Of a DNA stretch of 64,000 nucleotides, positions 16,196 through 24,670 are shown piece after piece. Below the pieces are notes generated by a model, which was not told the origin of the DNA, did no database searches, and saw nothing but the letters and a program-made list of their open reading frames with translations. Each line of letters starts with the position of its first letter. Within the stretch, counting starts at the first letter, position 1. The position numbers were made by a program, and so were the translations under genes. Source of the stretch: Cellulomonas citrea (lineage in GTDB: Bacteria > Actinomycetota > Actinomycetes > Actinomycetales > Cellulomonadaceae); assembly GCF_009829685.1 (NCBI RefSeq), contig NZ_VWSD01000003.1, positions 1-64,000 of the forward strand. Direction: 5' to 3'.

Positions 16196-16505
16196 GACGG
16201 TGCTCCTTGCACGGGTTCCGATAGTGGTTCACGTGGGAGCGGGCAGACCCGCTCACCGGCACCGGCACCGTCATCTGGCATCAGACCCTCTGTGCGCGCC
16301 CGGCTCGAAGCACGCGACCGGGCGGGGCTCCGTGCGAGCCCGGGGCGAGGCTAGGGCCGGGTCTGCGCCGCAGGCGAGGGCTTTCCCGCGGCGGGACCGG
16401 GCGCACCGGGACCTGGTGCCGGCGCCACTGGCGTCCGGCTGCGGTTGAGTCCTCGCCCCCGGCCCTGTCGGATGGGGGCACGAGAACCTCCTGGAGGGAC
16501 CGACG
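16196..16505. other. Intergenic region upstream of methyltransferase and YCII genes
   Basis: These 310 bases separate two divergent genes. I see no further gene. A GGAGG ribosome site for the YCII gene lies near 16492-16497. Promoters were not identified with confidence. Confidence 0.5.
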
Positions 16506-16835
16506 ATGCGCTACCTGGTGTCCGTGATCGACAGCGCGACAGGAACCGCGACACCCGCCGAGATGGCGGCCATCGACGCGTACAACGACCGCCTGCGGGC
16601 CGACGGCCACTGGGTCCTGGCCTGCGGCCTCGGCGCTCCCGGCACCGCGACCGTCGTCGACGGCCGGGGCGCGCAGCCGGTGCTCTCCCAGGGGTCGTTC
16701 CTGGCCTCGCCGGAGTACGTCTCCGGCTTCTGGATCCTCGAGGCCCCCGGGCCCGACGCCGCGCTCGCGCTCGCCGCCGAGGGGTCGAAGGCCTGCGGCC
16801 GCAGGGTCGAGGTGCGTCCGCTCCTGGGTGGCTGA
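16506..16835 (+). CDS. YCII-related (DGPF) domain protein
   Basis: A 109-residue protein of the YCII/DGPF superfamily, small dimeric ferredoxin-like proteins often encoded beside ECF sigma factors. The family opening MRYLVSVID and the GFWILEAPGPDAALALA helix are visible, and it ends RRVEVRPLLGG. An ATG at 16506 is preceded by GGAGG. No ECF sigma factor is adjacent here. The biochemical role of the family is poorly defined. Confidence 0.8.
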   Translation: MRYLVSVIDSATGTATPAEMAAIDAYNDRLRADGHWVLACGLGAPGTATVVDGRGAQPVLSQGSFLASPEYVSGFWILEAPGPDAALALAAEGSKACGRRVEVRPLLGG

Positions 16836-16924
16836 CGACGCGGGTCGAGTCGTCGGACTCGGGCTGCATCCGGGCGCCGAGCTCCGCACCGGGCATCGCT
16901 GTGGCGAGGCCGGGTTGCCGCCCC

Positions 16925-17371
16925 TCACCCCCAGCTGACGAGCTCCACGAGCAGCCCCCACCCGGTGCGCAGGAAGGCGTTCGTCAGCCCCGGCGTCGGG
17001 CCCTCGGTGAAGGTCACCGGGTCGGACAGCACCTCGACGCCGGGCATCGCACCGACCCGGGCGAGGGTCGCGGCCACGTCGTCGACCTCGACCGCCAGGT
17101 GCGCCCCGCCGGGCAGCGACGAGTCGGGAGGGACCGCGTCGGCGGACACCCCCTGGCCCGCCCAGCCCAGCAGCTCGACGCGCCCGCCGCCCAGCTCGAG
17201 CATCGTCAGCCGCAAGCTGGCGCCTGAAGGTCCGCCGATGCGGGTCATGGCGGCGGGGTCGGCGAACGGGTCCATCGAGAACAGCTCGCGGGCGCCGAAC
17301 GCCTCGGTCAGGAACGCCGCGGCCGCCGGCACGTCGGGGACGTTGAGGCCGATGTGGTCGAGGCCGCTCAT
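16925..17371 (-). CDS. VOC (glyoxalase/bleomycin-resistance-like) family protein
   Basis: A 148-residue two-module vicinal-oxygen-chelate protein. The first half begins LDHIGLNVPDVPAAAAFL (first metal His) and the second has GGAHLAVEVDDVAATLARV (second metal His near 90) and ends with GLLVELVSWG (Glu ligand). Such enzymes use a divalent metal for isomerisation, epimerisation or ring cleavage. Its ATGA overlaps the stop of the creatinase-like gene, so the two are co-translated. It is the second VOC domain in the window besides the fused one at 6195-7181. Confidence 0.85.
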   Translation of the reverse strand: MSGLDHIGLNVPDVPAAAAFLTEAFGARELFSMDPFADPAAMTRIGGPSGASLRLTMLELGGGRVELLGWAGQGVSADAVPPDSSLPGGAHLAVEVDDVAATLARVGAMPGVEVLSDPVTFTEGPTPGLTNAFLRTGWGLLVELVSWG

Positions 17372-18486
17372 GCCCGGATGGGGTACGGCTCGGCGGTGGG
17401 CGTGACGTCGGAGAGCACCTGCACGCCGTCCTCGGTGATCGCAACCATGTCCTTGATCTGCATGCCGAAGCCGTGGCCGCTGCGGTAGACCAGCGGCTCG
17501 ATGCCGAGCACCATGCCGGCCTCCAACGGCTGCTCGACACCCGCCGCGAGGTACGGCGTCTCGTGCAGGTTCACCCCGATGGAGTGGCCGACGAACCCGA
17601 TCGCCGGCATGCCGAGCTCGTCGAACCGGGCCCGGAAGGTGCGGTAGACCGCATCGGCGCTCACACCGGGTGCCATCGAGTCGAGCAGCAGCGCGCGGCA
17701 CTCGGCGAGGTTCGCGTACACGCGCGTGGCCTGCGCGGACGGCTCACCGACGACGGCGGTGCGGCAGACCCCGGCCTGGTAGCCCTCGGCGACGGTGAAG
17801 ATCTCCACCCGGCACACGTCGCCGGGGACCAGCACCCGCGGGGACGGGCCGACGTTGGGCAGCTCGCTGCGCTCCCCCGTCGCGACGATCATGAGCTTGT
17901 ACGCCCCGACGCCCTGCTCGTAGACGCTGCGAGTGAGGGCCGCGGCCAGGTCCATCTCGGTGTCGCCGGCGCGCACGGCGTCGAAGCTGGCCCGGATCGC
18001 ACCGTCGGCCACGCGGGACAGCCGGTGCAGCAGCTCGATCTCGGTCGCGGTCTTCACCTGGCGGGTGCGTTCGAGCAGCGGACCGGCGGGCACCAGGTCG
18101 GCCAGCGGGAGCGCGGCGACGAGCCGGGTGTGGTCGGCCACCGGCAGGTAGTCCAGCTCGATGCCGATGCGGCCGGCGGCCAGGCCGAGCCCGCGCAGCG
18201 CGGCGGCCAGCGTCGTCATGGCATCACCGCCGAACTCGGCCCACACGTGCAGGTCGACGTCCGGGCGCAGCGTGCGCACCGTGGTCTCCTCCATGTCGAC
18301 CGCGACGATCGCCTCGGCCCCGTCGGCGCGCAGCACGTGCGCGGCGATCCGCCAGCGCATGAGCGGCTGGGACGGCACGACGAACCCGGCCGCGTAGGCG
18401 AAGCCGTCGGGCGAGAGGCTCACCAGGGCGTCGAGCCCCGTCTCAGCCAGGACCGCACGTAGGCGGGTGGTCACTTCACGTCGCAC
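17368..18486 (-). CDS. Creatinase-like M24 family protein lacking several metal ligands
   Basis: A 372-residue pita-bread-fold protein with an N-terminal creatinase_N domain (to about 140) and a C-terminal M24 domain. The histidine site (GHSIGVNLHE) and one glutamate site (GIEPLVY) are kept. The two aspartates of metallo-aminopeptidases are replaced (VEIFTV for D-x-G, QAGVCRT for S-D-x-T-R-T), and the last glutamate is a lysine (QIKDMVAI). Loss of the metal site is a property of true creatinase, which hydrolyses creatine without metal, so this is more likely a C-N hydrolase than a proline peptidase. The GTG start at 18486 has GAGGGAG upstream. It shares a divergent promoter region with the amidohydrolase. 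Confidence 0.82.
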   Translation of the reverse strand: MRREVTTRLRAVLAETGLDALVSLSPDGFAYAAGFVVPSQPLMRWRIAAHVLRADGAEAIVAVDMEETTVRTLRPDVDLHVWAEFGGDAMTTLAAALRGLGLAAGRIGIELDYLPVADHTRLVAALPLADLVPAGPLLERTRQVKTATEIELLHRLSRVADGAIRASFDAVRAGDTEMDLAAALTRSVYEQGVGAYKLMIVATGERSELPNVGPSPRVLVPGDVCRVEIFTVAEGYQAGVCRTAVVGEPSAQATRVYANLAECRALLLDSMAPGVSADAVYRTFRARFDELGMPAIGFVGHSIGVNLHETPYLAAGVEQPLEAGMVLGIEPLVYRSGHGFGMQIKDMVAITEDGVQVLSDVTPTAEPYPIRA

Positions 18487-18504
18487 GGCCCACTCCCTCG
18501 CTCA

Positions 18505-18525
18505 ACTGGTCTTACAACAGATATC
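18505..18525. promoter_or_regulatory. Candidate FadR-type operator, site B
   Basis: ACTGGT, nine bases, GATATC, in the 73-base divergent region between the creatinase-like and amidohydrolase genes. It matches site A (8647-8667) at both ends with identical spacing. One regulator bound here could control both transcripts. Confidence 0.5.
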
Positions 18526-18559
18526 ATAGGGGTGTCCGATCGCCCAGCAGAGGACCCTG

Positions 18560-19999
18560 ATGCCCCCCATCACGACCGGTCGCACGCTCATCGACCACCT
18601 CGAGTTCGCGCTCACGGTCGATGCGCACGACACCGTGCTGCACGACGCCGGCCTGCTCATCGACGGGTCCGTCATCGCCGACATCGGCCCGGCCGACGCC
18701 GTCCGCGCCCGCGCCGGGCACGTGGACCGCGTCATCGACGGGCGGCGCCTCGGCGTGTTCCCCGGACTGGTCGACACGCACGTGCACCTGTCCGAGACGC
18801 TCTCGCGGGCCGTGTTCCCCGACGTGCTGGCCACCCGCGCCTGGGTGTTCCACTGGGCCAAACCGTTCTACGCACACGTGGGCGACGCCGACGAGACGGT
18901 CTCGGTGCTGCTCGGCGGTGCGGAGATGCTGCGCTCGGGCACCACGTGCTTCCTCGACATGGGCGCCCAGAACGACCCCGGCCTCACCGCGCGCGCCATC
19001 GAGCAGGTGGGGCTGCGCGGCATCGTCGGGCGGCACGCCGCCGACCGTAAACCCGCGCAGATCCCGCCCGGCTGGTCGGCCGAGATGGTGGACCACCACT
19101 TCTTCCCCGACGCCGCGACCGCGCTCGACGTGCTCGAGGACGGGGTGCGCACCTGGAACGGGTACGCCGACGGGCGGATCCGCTGCTGGGTCAACATCGA
19201 GGGCAAGGAGCCGTGCAGCCTCGAGCTGCACGTCGGCGCGCGCGACCTGGCCGAACGGCTCGGCGTCGGCACCACGTACCACCTCACCACCTCGGTCGAG
19301 GAGGCCCAGGCCAGCGAGCGCAACTACGGCATGTGGCCCATCACGCGCATCGCCCAGGCCGGCGGGCTCGGCTCCAACCTGGTCCTCGCGCACGCCGTCG
19401 CGGTCGCCGAGCACGAGGTCGAGCTGCTCGCGAGCGCCGGCACGTCCGTCGCGTTCTGCCCGTCCTCCTCGCTCAAGCTCGCCAAGGGGGCCACCGCGAT
19501 CGGCCGCTACCCGCAGCTGCGCGACGCCGGGGTCACCGTGGGGCTGGGCACCGACGGGGTCTCGGCCGGCGGCAACCTCAACCTGCACCGGCAGGTGCAC
19601 CTCATGGCCGGGCTGTTCAAGGACCACCTCATGGACGCCACCGTCGTCGGCGCCCGCGTGGCGCTGCGGATGGCCACCGTCGAGGGTGCCCGGGCGCTGG
19701 GCTGGGACGACGAGATCGGGTCGCTGGAGGTCGGCAAGCAGGCCGACCTCGTGCTCGTCGACCTCGACCACCACGAGTGGACGCCCTACGGCGACCCGCT
19801 GCAGGCGCTCGTCTGGTCGGCCACCCCGGCCTCGATCGCCCAGACCTGGGTGGCCGGCCGCCAGCTGTTCGTCGACGGGCGGGTGACCACGCTCGACGAG
19901 GGCCCGCTGCGGGCCGAGGCCCGGCAACGCGCGGCGGCGATCGTGGCCGCCGCCGGGCTGGGCGCCGACGTCCCGACGACCACGACGCTCTACGACTGA
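18560..19999 (+). CDS. ATZ/TRZ-type amidohydrolase (aminohydrolase)
   Basis: A 479-residue amidohydrolase of the guanine deaminase/TRZ-ATZ/SAH-deaminase group. Visible are the metal pair in HVHLSE near 74, TTYHLTTSVEEA near 240, LAHAVAV near 275 and the catalytic aspartate in LGTDGVSAGGN near 330, followed by VEGARALGWDDEIGSLEVGKQADLV, typical of the C-terminal beta-sandwich. The usual H-x-x-E of the second metal site reads HLTTS, so the general-acid glutamate is displaced or absent, which may change specificity. Likely chemistry is hydrolytic deamination or dechlorination of a heterocycle. The ATG at 18560 has AGAGGA upstream. It ends at a bidirectional hairpin. Confidence 0.87.
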   Translation: MPPITTGRTLIDHLEFALTVDAHDTVLHDAGLLIDGSVIADIGPADAVRARAGHVDRVIDGRRLGVFPGLVDTHVHLSETLSRAVFPDVLATRAWVFHWAKPFYAHVGDADETVSVLLGGAEMLRSGTTCFLDMGAQNDPGLTARAIEQVGLRGIVGRHAADRKPAQIPPGWSAEMVDHHFFPDAATALDVLEDGVRTWNGYADGRIRCWVNIEGKEPCSLELHVGARDLAERLGVGTTYHLTTSVEEAQASERNYGMWPITRIAQAGGLGSNLVLAHAVAVAEHEVELLASAGTSVAFCPSSSLKLAKGATAIGRYPQLRDAGVTVGLGTDGVSAGGNLNLHRQVHLMAGLFKDHLMDATVVGARVALRMATVEGARALGWDDEIGSLEVGKQADLVLVDLDHHEWTPYGDPLQALVWSATPASIAQTWVAGRQLFVDGRVTTLDEGPLRAEARQRAAAIVAAAGLGADVPTTTTLYD

Positions 20000-20026
20000 G
20001 CCGACCAGGACGCAGCCGACATGACG

Positions 20027-20062
20027 ACGCCCGCCCGCCACCTCACGGTCGCGGGCGGGCGT
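20027..20062. terminator. Bidirectional hairpin terminator
   Basis: A 12-bp perfect stem (20027-20038 with 20051-20062) and a 12-base loop lie between the convergent amidohydrolase and SDR genes. Confidence 0.75.
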
Positions 20063-20083
20063 GCGTCGCCGGGCCGACCCGGT

Positions 20084-20845
20084 TCAGTGCATGACCATCC
20101 CGCCGGTCACGTTGAGCGCCTGGCCGGTGAGGTAGGACCCGTCCGGCGAGGCCAGGAAGGCGACGACCCCGGCGACGTCCTCCGGCTGGCCGAGCCGGCC
20201 CAGCGGGGAGTAGCTGGACCACAGCGCGACGTCCTCCGGTGTGCGGGTGTCGGCGCCCATCTCGGTGAGCACGTACCCCGGGCACACGGCGTTGACCCGG
20301 ACGCCGTGCTGCCCCCACTCCAACGCCCCGGCCCGGGTGAGGCCGACGACTGCGTGCTTGGACGCGGCGTAGGCACCCTCACCCCCGCCGCCCTTCTTGG
20401 CGGCCATCGAGGCGATCGCGACGATCGAGCCGCCGGTGCCGGCCGCGATCATCGAGCGCGCCGCGACCTGCATGGCCAGGAACGTGCCCGTCGTGTTGAT
20501 CGCGAACACCCGGTCCCACAGCGCACGGTCGGTCTCCAGCAGCGTGCCCAGGTGCAGCACCCCGGCCGAGGTGACGAGCACGTCGATGCCGCCGAGCAGG
20601 TCCACGCAGTGCTGCAGCAGGTCCGCGGCGTCCGGCGCCAGCAGGTCGAGCTCGACGAACCGCCCGCCGATCTCCGCCGCGAGCGCGGCACCGGGCTCGA
20701 CGAGCACATCGGCCACGACGACCTGGGCGCCGTCGGCCGCGAACCGGCGCGCGACCCCCGCGCCGATGCCGCGGGCGCCGCCGGTGACCACGACCCGTCG
20801 GGCAGTCGAGGCGGTCACGGCGGAGGAAGGAGTCTGGCTGCTCAT
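20084..20845 (-). CDS. SDR-family NAD(P)-dependent oxidoreductase
   Basis: A 253-residue classical SDR with cofactor motif VTGGARGIGAGVARRF, the VTSAG equivalent of NNAG near 90, the catalytic serine region IVAIAS near 140, YAASKHAV near 155 and the C-terminal GQALNVTGGMVMH. It has FabG/glucose-dehydrogenase-like length. It follows the PNPOx gene on the same strand after a 36-base gap and is probably co-transcribed. The substrate is not deducible. Confidence 0.92.
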   Translation of the reverse strand: MSSQTPSSAVTASTARRVVVTGGARGIGAGVARRFAADGAQVVVADVLVEPGAALAAEIGGRFVELDLLAPDAADLLQHCVDLLGGIDVLVTSAGVLHLGTLLETDRALWDRVFAINTTGTFLAMQVAARSMIAAGTGGSIVAIASMAAKKGGGGEGAYAASKHAVVGLTRAGALEWGQHGVRVNAVCPGYVLTEMGADTRTPEDVALWSSYSPLGRLGQPEDVAGVVAFLASPDGSYLTGQALNVTGGMVMH

Positions 20846-20881
20846 CGGGGGTGCGGTCCGTTCGTCGTGCGGGTGGGCGGA

Positions 20882-21496
20882 TCAGGCCTGGACGGCGCCG
20901 TGGGACCAGGCGTCGCCGGCCCACGCGTAGTGCACGCGCCGGTTGACGCCCTCGGGGTTGGCCTGCCAGAAGGTCGCCGAGTCGGGGCGCAGCCGGAACC
21001 AGCCCCAGTAGTCCGGCCGGGGCAGCGGCTCACCGGCGGCGACGAGCGCGTCGAGGCGGCGCTGCTGACCCGGTTCGTCGGTGAGCGGGCGGCCATGGAA
21101 GGAGACCGTCCGGGCGGCCTGCACGAGCAGCGGGTCGGCGGCGAAGCGCGCGTCGTTCTCCGCCTCGTCGGCGTACTCGACGGTTCCGGTGAGGTTGACC
21201 GACCGGGCGATGGCCGGCCACCACAGGCTGTAGGCCACGTGCGGGTTGGCCGCCATCTCGACGCCCTTGCGGCTGCCGAAGTTGGTGGTGAACAGGAGCG
21301 TCTCGGGCTCGACCTCGAGGAGCTGGATCACCCGGGTCGAGGGTGCGCCGGCCGGACCGACGGTCGCGAGGGTGCCGAAGCTCGGCTCCCCGCCGGTGGC
21401 GGCGACGGCTGCCGCCGCCCACGCGGCCAGCAGCGCCAGCGGGCTCTCCGGGGCCGTCGCGGCGTCGAGCAGGAAGTCGTCCTGGGGCTCGCTCAT
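20882..21496 (-). CDS. Pyridoxamine 5'-phosphate oxidase (PdxH/PhzG-like) FMN flavoprotein
   Basis: A 204-residue split-barrel FMN protein. The N-terminal half carries the phosphate/FMN residues (STRVIQLLEVE, FTTNFGSRKGVEMAANP) and the C-terminal half the PdxH-type dimerisation tail (PDYWGWFRLRPDSATFWQ, then NRRVHYAW). The family oxidises pyridoxine/pyridoxamine phosphate; the tail is closer to PhzG-like relatives, which oxidise dihydro-aromatic intermediates. Because it lies among catabolic genes, a role in aromatising or oxidising a pathway intermediate is as plausible as vitamin B6 salvage. I take the ATG at 21496 after GGAGAGGACA; a GTG one codon upstream is possible. Confidence 0.85.
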   Translation of the reverse strand: MSEPQDDFLLDAATAPESPLALLAAWAAAAVAATGGEPSFGTLATVGPAGAPSTRVIQLLEVEPETLLFTTNFGSRKGVEMAANPHVAYSLWWPAIARSVNLTGTVEYADEAENDARFAADPLLVQAARTVSFHGRPLTDEPGQQRRLDALVAAGEPLPRPDYWGWFRLRPDSATFWQANPEGVNRRVHYAWAGDAWSHGAVQA

Positions 21497-21568
21497 CACT
21501 GTCCTCTCCGGCCCGCCGGTGCGGGCGCAGGCCCATCCTGGCGCGGCTCTCGCACTGCGTCGAGGCAG

Positions 21569-21583
21569 GTAAAAACGATTTAC
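21569..21583. promoter_or_regulatory. Candidate LacI-type operator between divergent PNPOx and importer operons
   Basis: GTAAAAACGATTTAC: five-base outer arms GTAAA/TTTAC enclose AAAACGATTT, which fits the central-CG pattern AAANCGNTTT of many LacI-family operators. It lies 123 bases before the SBP start of the operon that ends next to a LacI regulator gene (26930-27982). Confidence 0.45.
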
Positions 21584-21705
21584 GCAGATGTTACAGAGGG
21601 ACGTTCCGATGGGAAGAACGGCTCGTTAGCATCCCGGCGAACCGAAGGTCCACGACCATCGGCCGCCCTCCCCCGGATGCCCGCCCTTGCCACCCAAGGA
21701 GCCCC

Positions 21706-22824
21706 ATGAAGACCTCCGCACGCCGCACGGTCGCCGCCCTGCTCGCGGCCACCGCAGCGCTGGCCCTCGTCGCCTGCTCGTCCACCGGCACGAGCAGCAC
21801 GACGTCCTCCGCGGTCCCCACCGCCGCCGACGGCAGCACGCTCATCAGTGCCGAGCGCTGCCAGCAGAACCGCGCCGCGGGGAAGATCACCTTCCTCACG
21901 TCGTACGTCTTCGCCGCCTCCGTCGGCATCCTCGACGTCGTCGCGGCCGACCAGCTCGGCTACCTCAAGGCCCTGTGCCTCGACGTCGAGCTGCAGCCCG
22001 GCTCCACCAACGCCCAGCTCGTGAGCGCCGGGACGGCCCAGATCGCCGGGCTCGGCTCGGCCAGCGACGTCATGGTCGCCCGCGCCTCCGACGCCAAGAA
22101 CCTGCAGTCGATCGCCACCTACGGCAACCAGGGCGCGATCGAGATCCTCACCATGGGCGACAGCGGCATCAACTCCCTCGCCGACTTCGCCGGCAAGACG
22201 GTCGGCTACAAGGTCGCCATCTCCGCCCAGTTCTCCGCCATGTTCAAGGACAACGGCGTCGACCCGTCGACCATCAACTGGGTCTCGGTCGGGTTCGACC
22301 CGCAGATCCTGCCCGACGGCCAGGTCCAGGCCCTCGGCGCGTTCAAGTCCAACGAGCCCAACGTGCTGCGCAACCGCGGGTACGACGTCAAGGAGTGGGA
22401 CCCCGAGGACTACGGCGTCCGCTCGACGTTCAACACCCAGGTGGTCAACACCGAGTGGGGCAAGGCCCACCCGACCGCGGTCGAGGACTTCCTGCGCGCC
22501 TCGTTCAAGGCCTACGACTGGATCAACGCGAGCGACGCCAACCTGGACACCGCGCTCGGCTGGGCCAAGGACCGCTCCGAGGCCGGCTACGACCTGGCCA
22601 TGAGCAAGCTGCGCTGGCAGACCGAGGTCAAGCTCGTCAAGGACAGCCAGCCCGCCGGCCTCGCCCTCGGCCAGCAGAGCGAGGACCAGTGGAAGCCCGA
22701 GGCCGACGCCCTCGTCACCTACAAGCTCGTCCCGTCCGCACCCTCGATCACGGACTCGCAGAACAACAGCTTCATCGACGCGATCTACGGCAGCGACGGC
22801 ACGCTCATCTGGCCCGCGCCGTGA
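21706..22824 (+). CDS. ABC transporter substrate-binding lipoprotein, NMT1/THI5-like
   Basis: A 372-residue lipoprotein. The ATG at 21706 follows AAGGAG by four bases. The signal peptide ends with the lipobox ALVAC near residue 23, followed by a Ser/Thr-rich linker. The binding domain begins with KITFLTSYVFAASVGILDVVAADQLGYLKAL, an NMT1/THI5-like ligand-binding start, and contains DFAGKTVGYK near 165. It is the receptor for the importer completed by the ATPase (23852) and permease (24667). It shows limited similarity by eye to the binding protein at 7491-8624, so the two importers probably differ in ligand. Confidence 0.9.
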   Translation: MKTSARRTVAALLAATAALALVACSSTGTSSTTSSAVPTAADGSTLISAERCQQNRAAGKITFLTSYVFAASVGILDVVAADQLGYLKALCLDVELQPGSTNAQLVSAGTAQIAGLGSASDVMVARASDAKNLQSIATYGNQGAIEILTMGDSGINSLADFAGKTVGYKVAISAQFSAMFKDNGVDPSTINWVSVGFDPQILPDGQVQALGAFKSNEPNVLRNRGYDVKEWDPEDYGVRSTFNTQVVNTEWGKAHPTAVEDFLRASFKAYDWINASDANLDTALGWAKDRSEAGYDLAMSKLRWQTEVKLVKDSQPAGLALGQQSEDQWKPEADALVTYKLVPSAPSITDSQNNSFIDAIYGSDGTLIWPAP

Positions 22825-23855
22825 GGGCCTGGCTCCAGGTCGCCTTCGGCGGCCCCGAGGTGCGCCGGCTCACCGAGCTGCCCGACCCGCAGCCCGGACC
22901 GGGCGAGGTGGTGGTCGACGTCCTGGCCTGCGGCCTCAACCGGCTCGACATCCTGCAGCGCAAGGCACCCGTGATCCCGGTGTTCGCACTCCCGCACATC
23001 GCGGGGATGGACATCGTCGGGACCGTCGCCGAGATCGGCGAGGGGGTCGACGCGGGTCTCCTCGGCCGGCACGTGGCCCTCGACCCGGTGGTCGTCTGCC
23101 AGACCTGCGACATGTGCGTCGCCGGCAAGACGTACTACTGCCGGGGGCTGCGCACGGCCGGGTCGACCCGGCACGGCGGGTTCGCCGAGAAGGTGCTCAT
23201 GCCCGCCGTCAACGCCATCCCGATCGACCCGAGCACGCTGTCCCTGGCCGAGTACGCCTCCATCCCGGTGGCCTCGGTCACGGCATGGCACGGGCTCGTC
23301 GGGGTCGCCAGGCTGCAGCCCGGTGAGACCGTCGTCGTCCCCGCCGCAGGGTCGGGGGTCGGCTCCGCCGGCATCCAGGTCGCCAAGAACGCCGGCTGCA
23401 CCGTCATCACGACGGTCGGCTCGGCCGCCAAGGTCGACCGGGCCTACCAGACGGGTGCGGACGTCGTCATCGACCGCTCCGCGACCGACTGGGTCCAGGC
23501 AGCCCGCGCCGCCACCGGGGGCAAGGGCGTCGACGTCGTCTTCGACCACGTCGGCGGGCCGTTCCTGCAGGAGGCGATCGATGCGCTGCGGATCGAGGGC
23601 CGGGTCGTCATGTCCGGCACCACGGCGAGCGACCACTCCACGATCCGCTCGACCAGCCTCTTCCACTGGGGAAAGAACATCCTCGCCCACGGCGGCTACT
23701 CACCCGCCGAGATGCGGGAGGTGATCGGCGAGTACGAGCGCGGCGCGCTCAAGCCGGTCATCGACTCCGTCCACTCCTTCGACGAGCTCGACCAGGCCGA
23801 GGCACGGCTGGAGTCGGGCGAGTTCAGCGGAAAGGTCGTCGTGTGCCGCCAGTGA
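22821..23855 (+). CDS. Zinc-type alcohol dehydrogenase / quinone oxidoreductase (MDR family)
   Basis: A 344-residue medium-chain dehydrogenase. A structural-zinc cysteine cluster is present (CQTCDMCVAGKTYYC near 94-108), as are the GMDIVGTVAEIGEGV opening of the catalytic domain, the cofactor loop VVVPAAGSGVGSAGIQVAKNAG near 170 and the FDHVGGP segment near 240. It probably oxidises an alcohol or reduces an enone with NAD(P). The GTG at 22821 overlaps the SBP stop (GTGA), and its own stop overlaps the ATPase start the same way, so an oxidoreductase is embedded inside an ABC importer operon. Confidence 0.9.
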   Translation: MRAWLQVAFGGPEVRRLTELPDPQPGPGEVVVDVLACGLNRLDILQRKAPVIPVFALPHIAGMDIVGTVAEIGEGVDAGLLGRHVALDPVVVCQTCDMCVAGKTYYCRGLRTAGSTRHGGFAEKVLMPAVNAIPIDPSTLSLAEYASIPVASVTAWHGLVGVARLQPGETVVVPAAGSGVGSAGIQVAKNAGCTVITTVGSAAKVDRAYQTGADVVIDRSATDWVQAARAATGGKGVDVVFDHVGGPFLQEAIDALRIEGRVVMSGTTASDHSTIRSTSLFHWGKNILAHGGYSPAEMREVIGEYERGALKPVIDSVHSFDELDQAEARLESGEFSGKVVVCRQ

Positions 23856-24670
23856 CCACGTCGCCCGCGGACCGTCACGGCATCGCCGTGGCGGTCCGCG
23901 GGGTCGAGAAGCACTTCACCACCCGAGGGTCGTCGTTGCATGCGCTCTCCGGGATCGACCTGGACGTGCCCGAAGGCCGCTTCGTCACACTCTTCGGCCC
24001 GTCAGGCTGCGGCAAGTCGACGCTGCTGCGCATCCTGGCCGGGCTCGAGGCGTCCGACGCCGGCGAGGTCGAGCTCTACGGGCAGCCCCCGGCCGCGGCC
24101 TCCGCGCGCAAGGAGATCGCCTGGATCCCGCAGACCCCGGCCCTGCTCCCCTGGCGGACGGTGCGGGAGAACGCTCGGCTGTCCGCCGACGTCAACCGCA
24201 CGGCGGACCGGCTCGGCGGGAGCCAACGGGTGCCCCTCGACCCCGACGAGCTGCTCGCGGCCCTCGGTCTCGAGGCGTTCGCCGACGCCCGGCCCGACCA
24301 GCTCTCCGGCGGGATGCGCCAACGCGCCTCGATCGCCCGCGGCTTCGCCCAGGGCGCCCCGCTCATGCTCATGGACGAACCGTTCTCCGCGCTCGACGAG
24401 CTGTCCCGCGAGGCCGCCCAGCTCACGCTCGTCGAGCTGTGGGAGAGGTACCGCAAGACCGTCGTGTTCGTCACCCACTCGGCGGCCGAGGCGGTGCTGC
24501 TGTCCGACCAGGTGGTCGTCATGACCCCCCGGCCCGGGCGCATCCACGCCGTCGTCGACATCGACCTGCCGCGTCCGCGCAGCTCACGGCTGGAAGAGAC
24601 CGACGAGTTCGCCGCGCTCGTGACCCACGTCAAGCACACCCTGCGATCCGGATGGCAGGCAGCCGAATGA
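23852..24670 (+). CDS. ABC transporter ATP-binding protein (second NMT1/THI5-type importer)
   Basis: A 272-residue ATPase with Walker A GPSGCGKST, Q-loop WIPQTPALLPW, signature LSGGMRQR, Walker B LMLMDEPFSALDE and the H-loop in VTHSAAEA. I choose the GTG at 23852 because it repeats the four-base GTGA coupling used throughout this operon; a GTG at 23843 is an alternative. It energises import through the permease at 24667-25449. Confidence 0.9.
   Translation: MTTSPADRHGIAVAVRGVEKHFTTRGSSLHALSGIDLDVPEGRFVTLFGPSGCGKSTLLRILAGLEASDAGEVELYGQPPAAASARKEIAWIPQTPALLPWRTVRENARLSADVNRTADRLGGSQRVPLDPDELLAALGLEAFADARPDQLSGGMRQRASIARGFAQGAPLMLMDEPFSALDELSREAAQLTLVELWERYRKTVVFVTHSAAEAVLLSDQVVVMTPRPGRIHAVVDIDLPRPRSSRLEETDEFAALVTHVKHTLRSGWQAAE

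Noticed and set aside
21540-21705. TPP riboswitch ahead of the NMT1/THI5-like importer
   Set aside because: I looked for the conserved thi-box core (CTGAGA and the downstream pairing elements) and did not find it.
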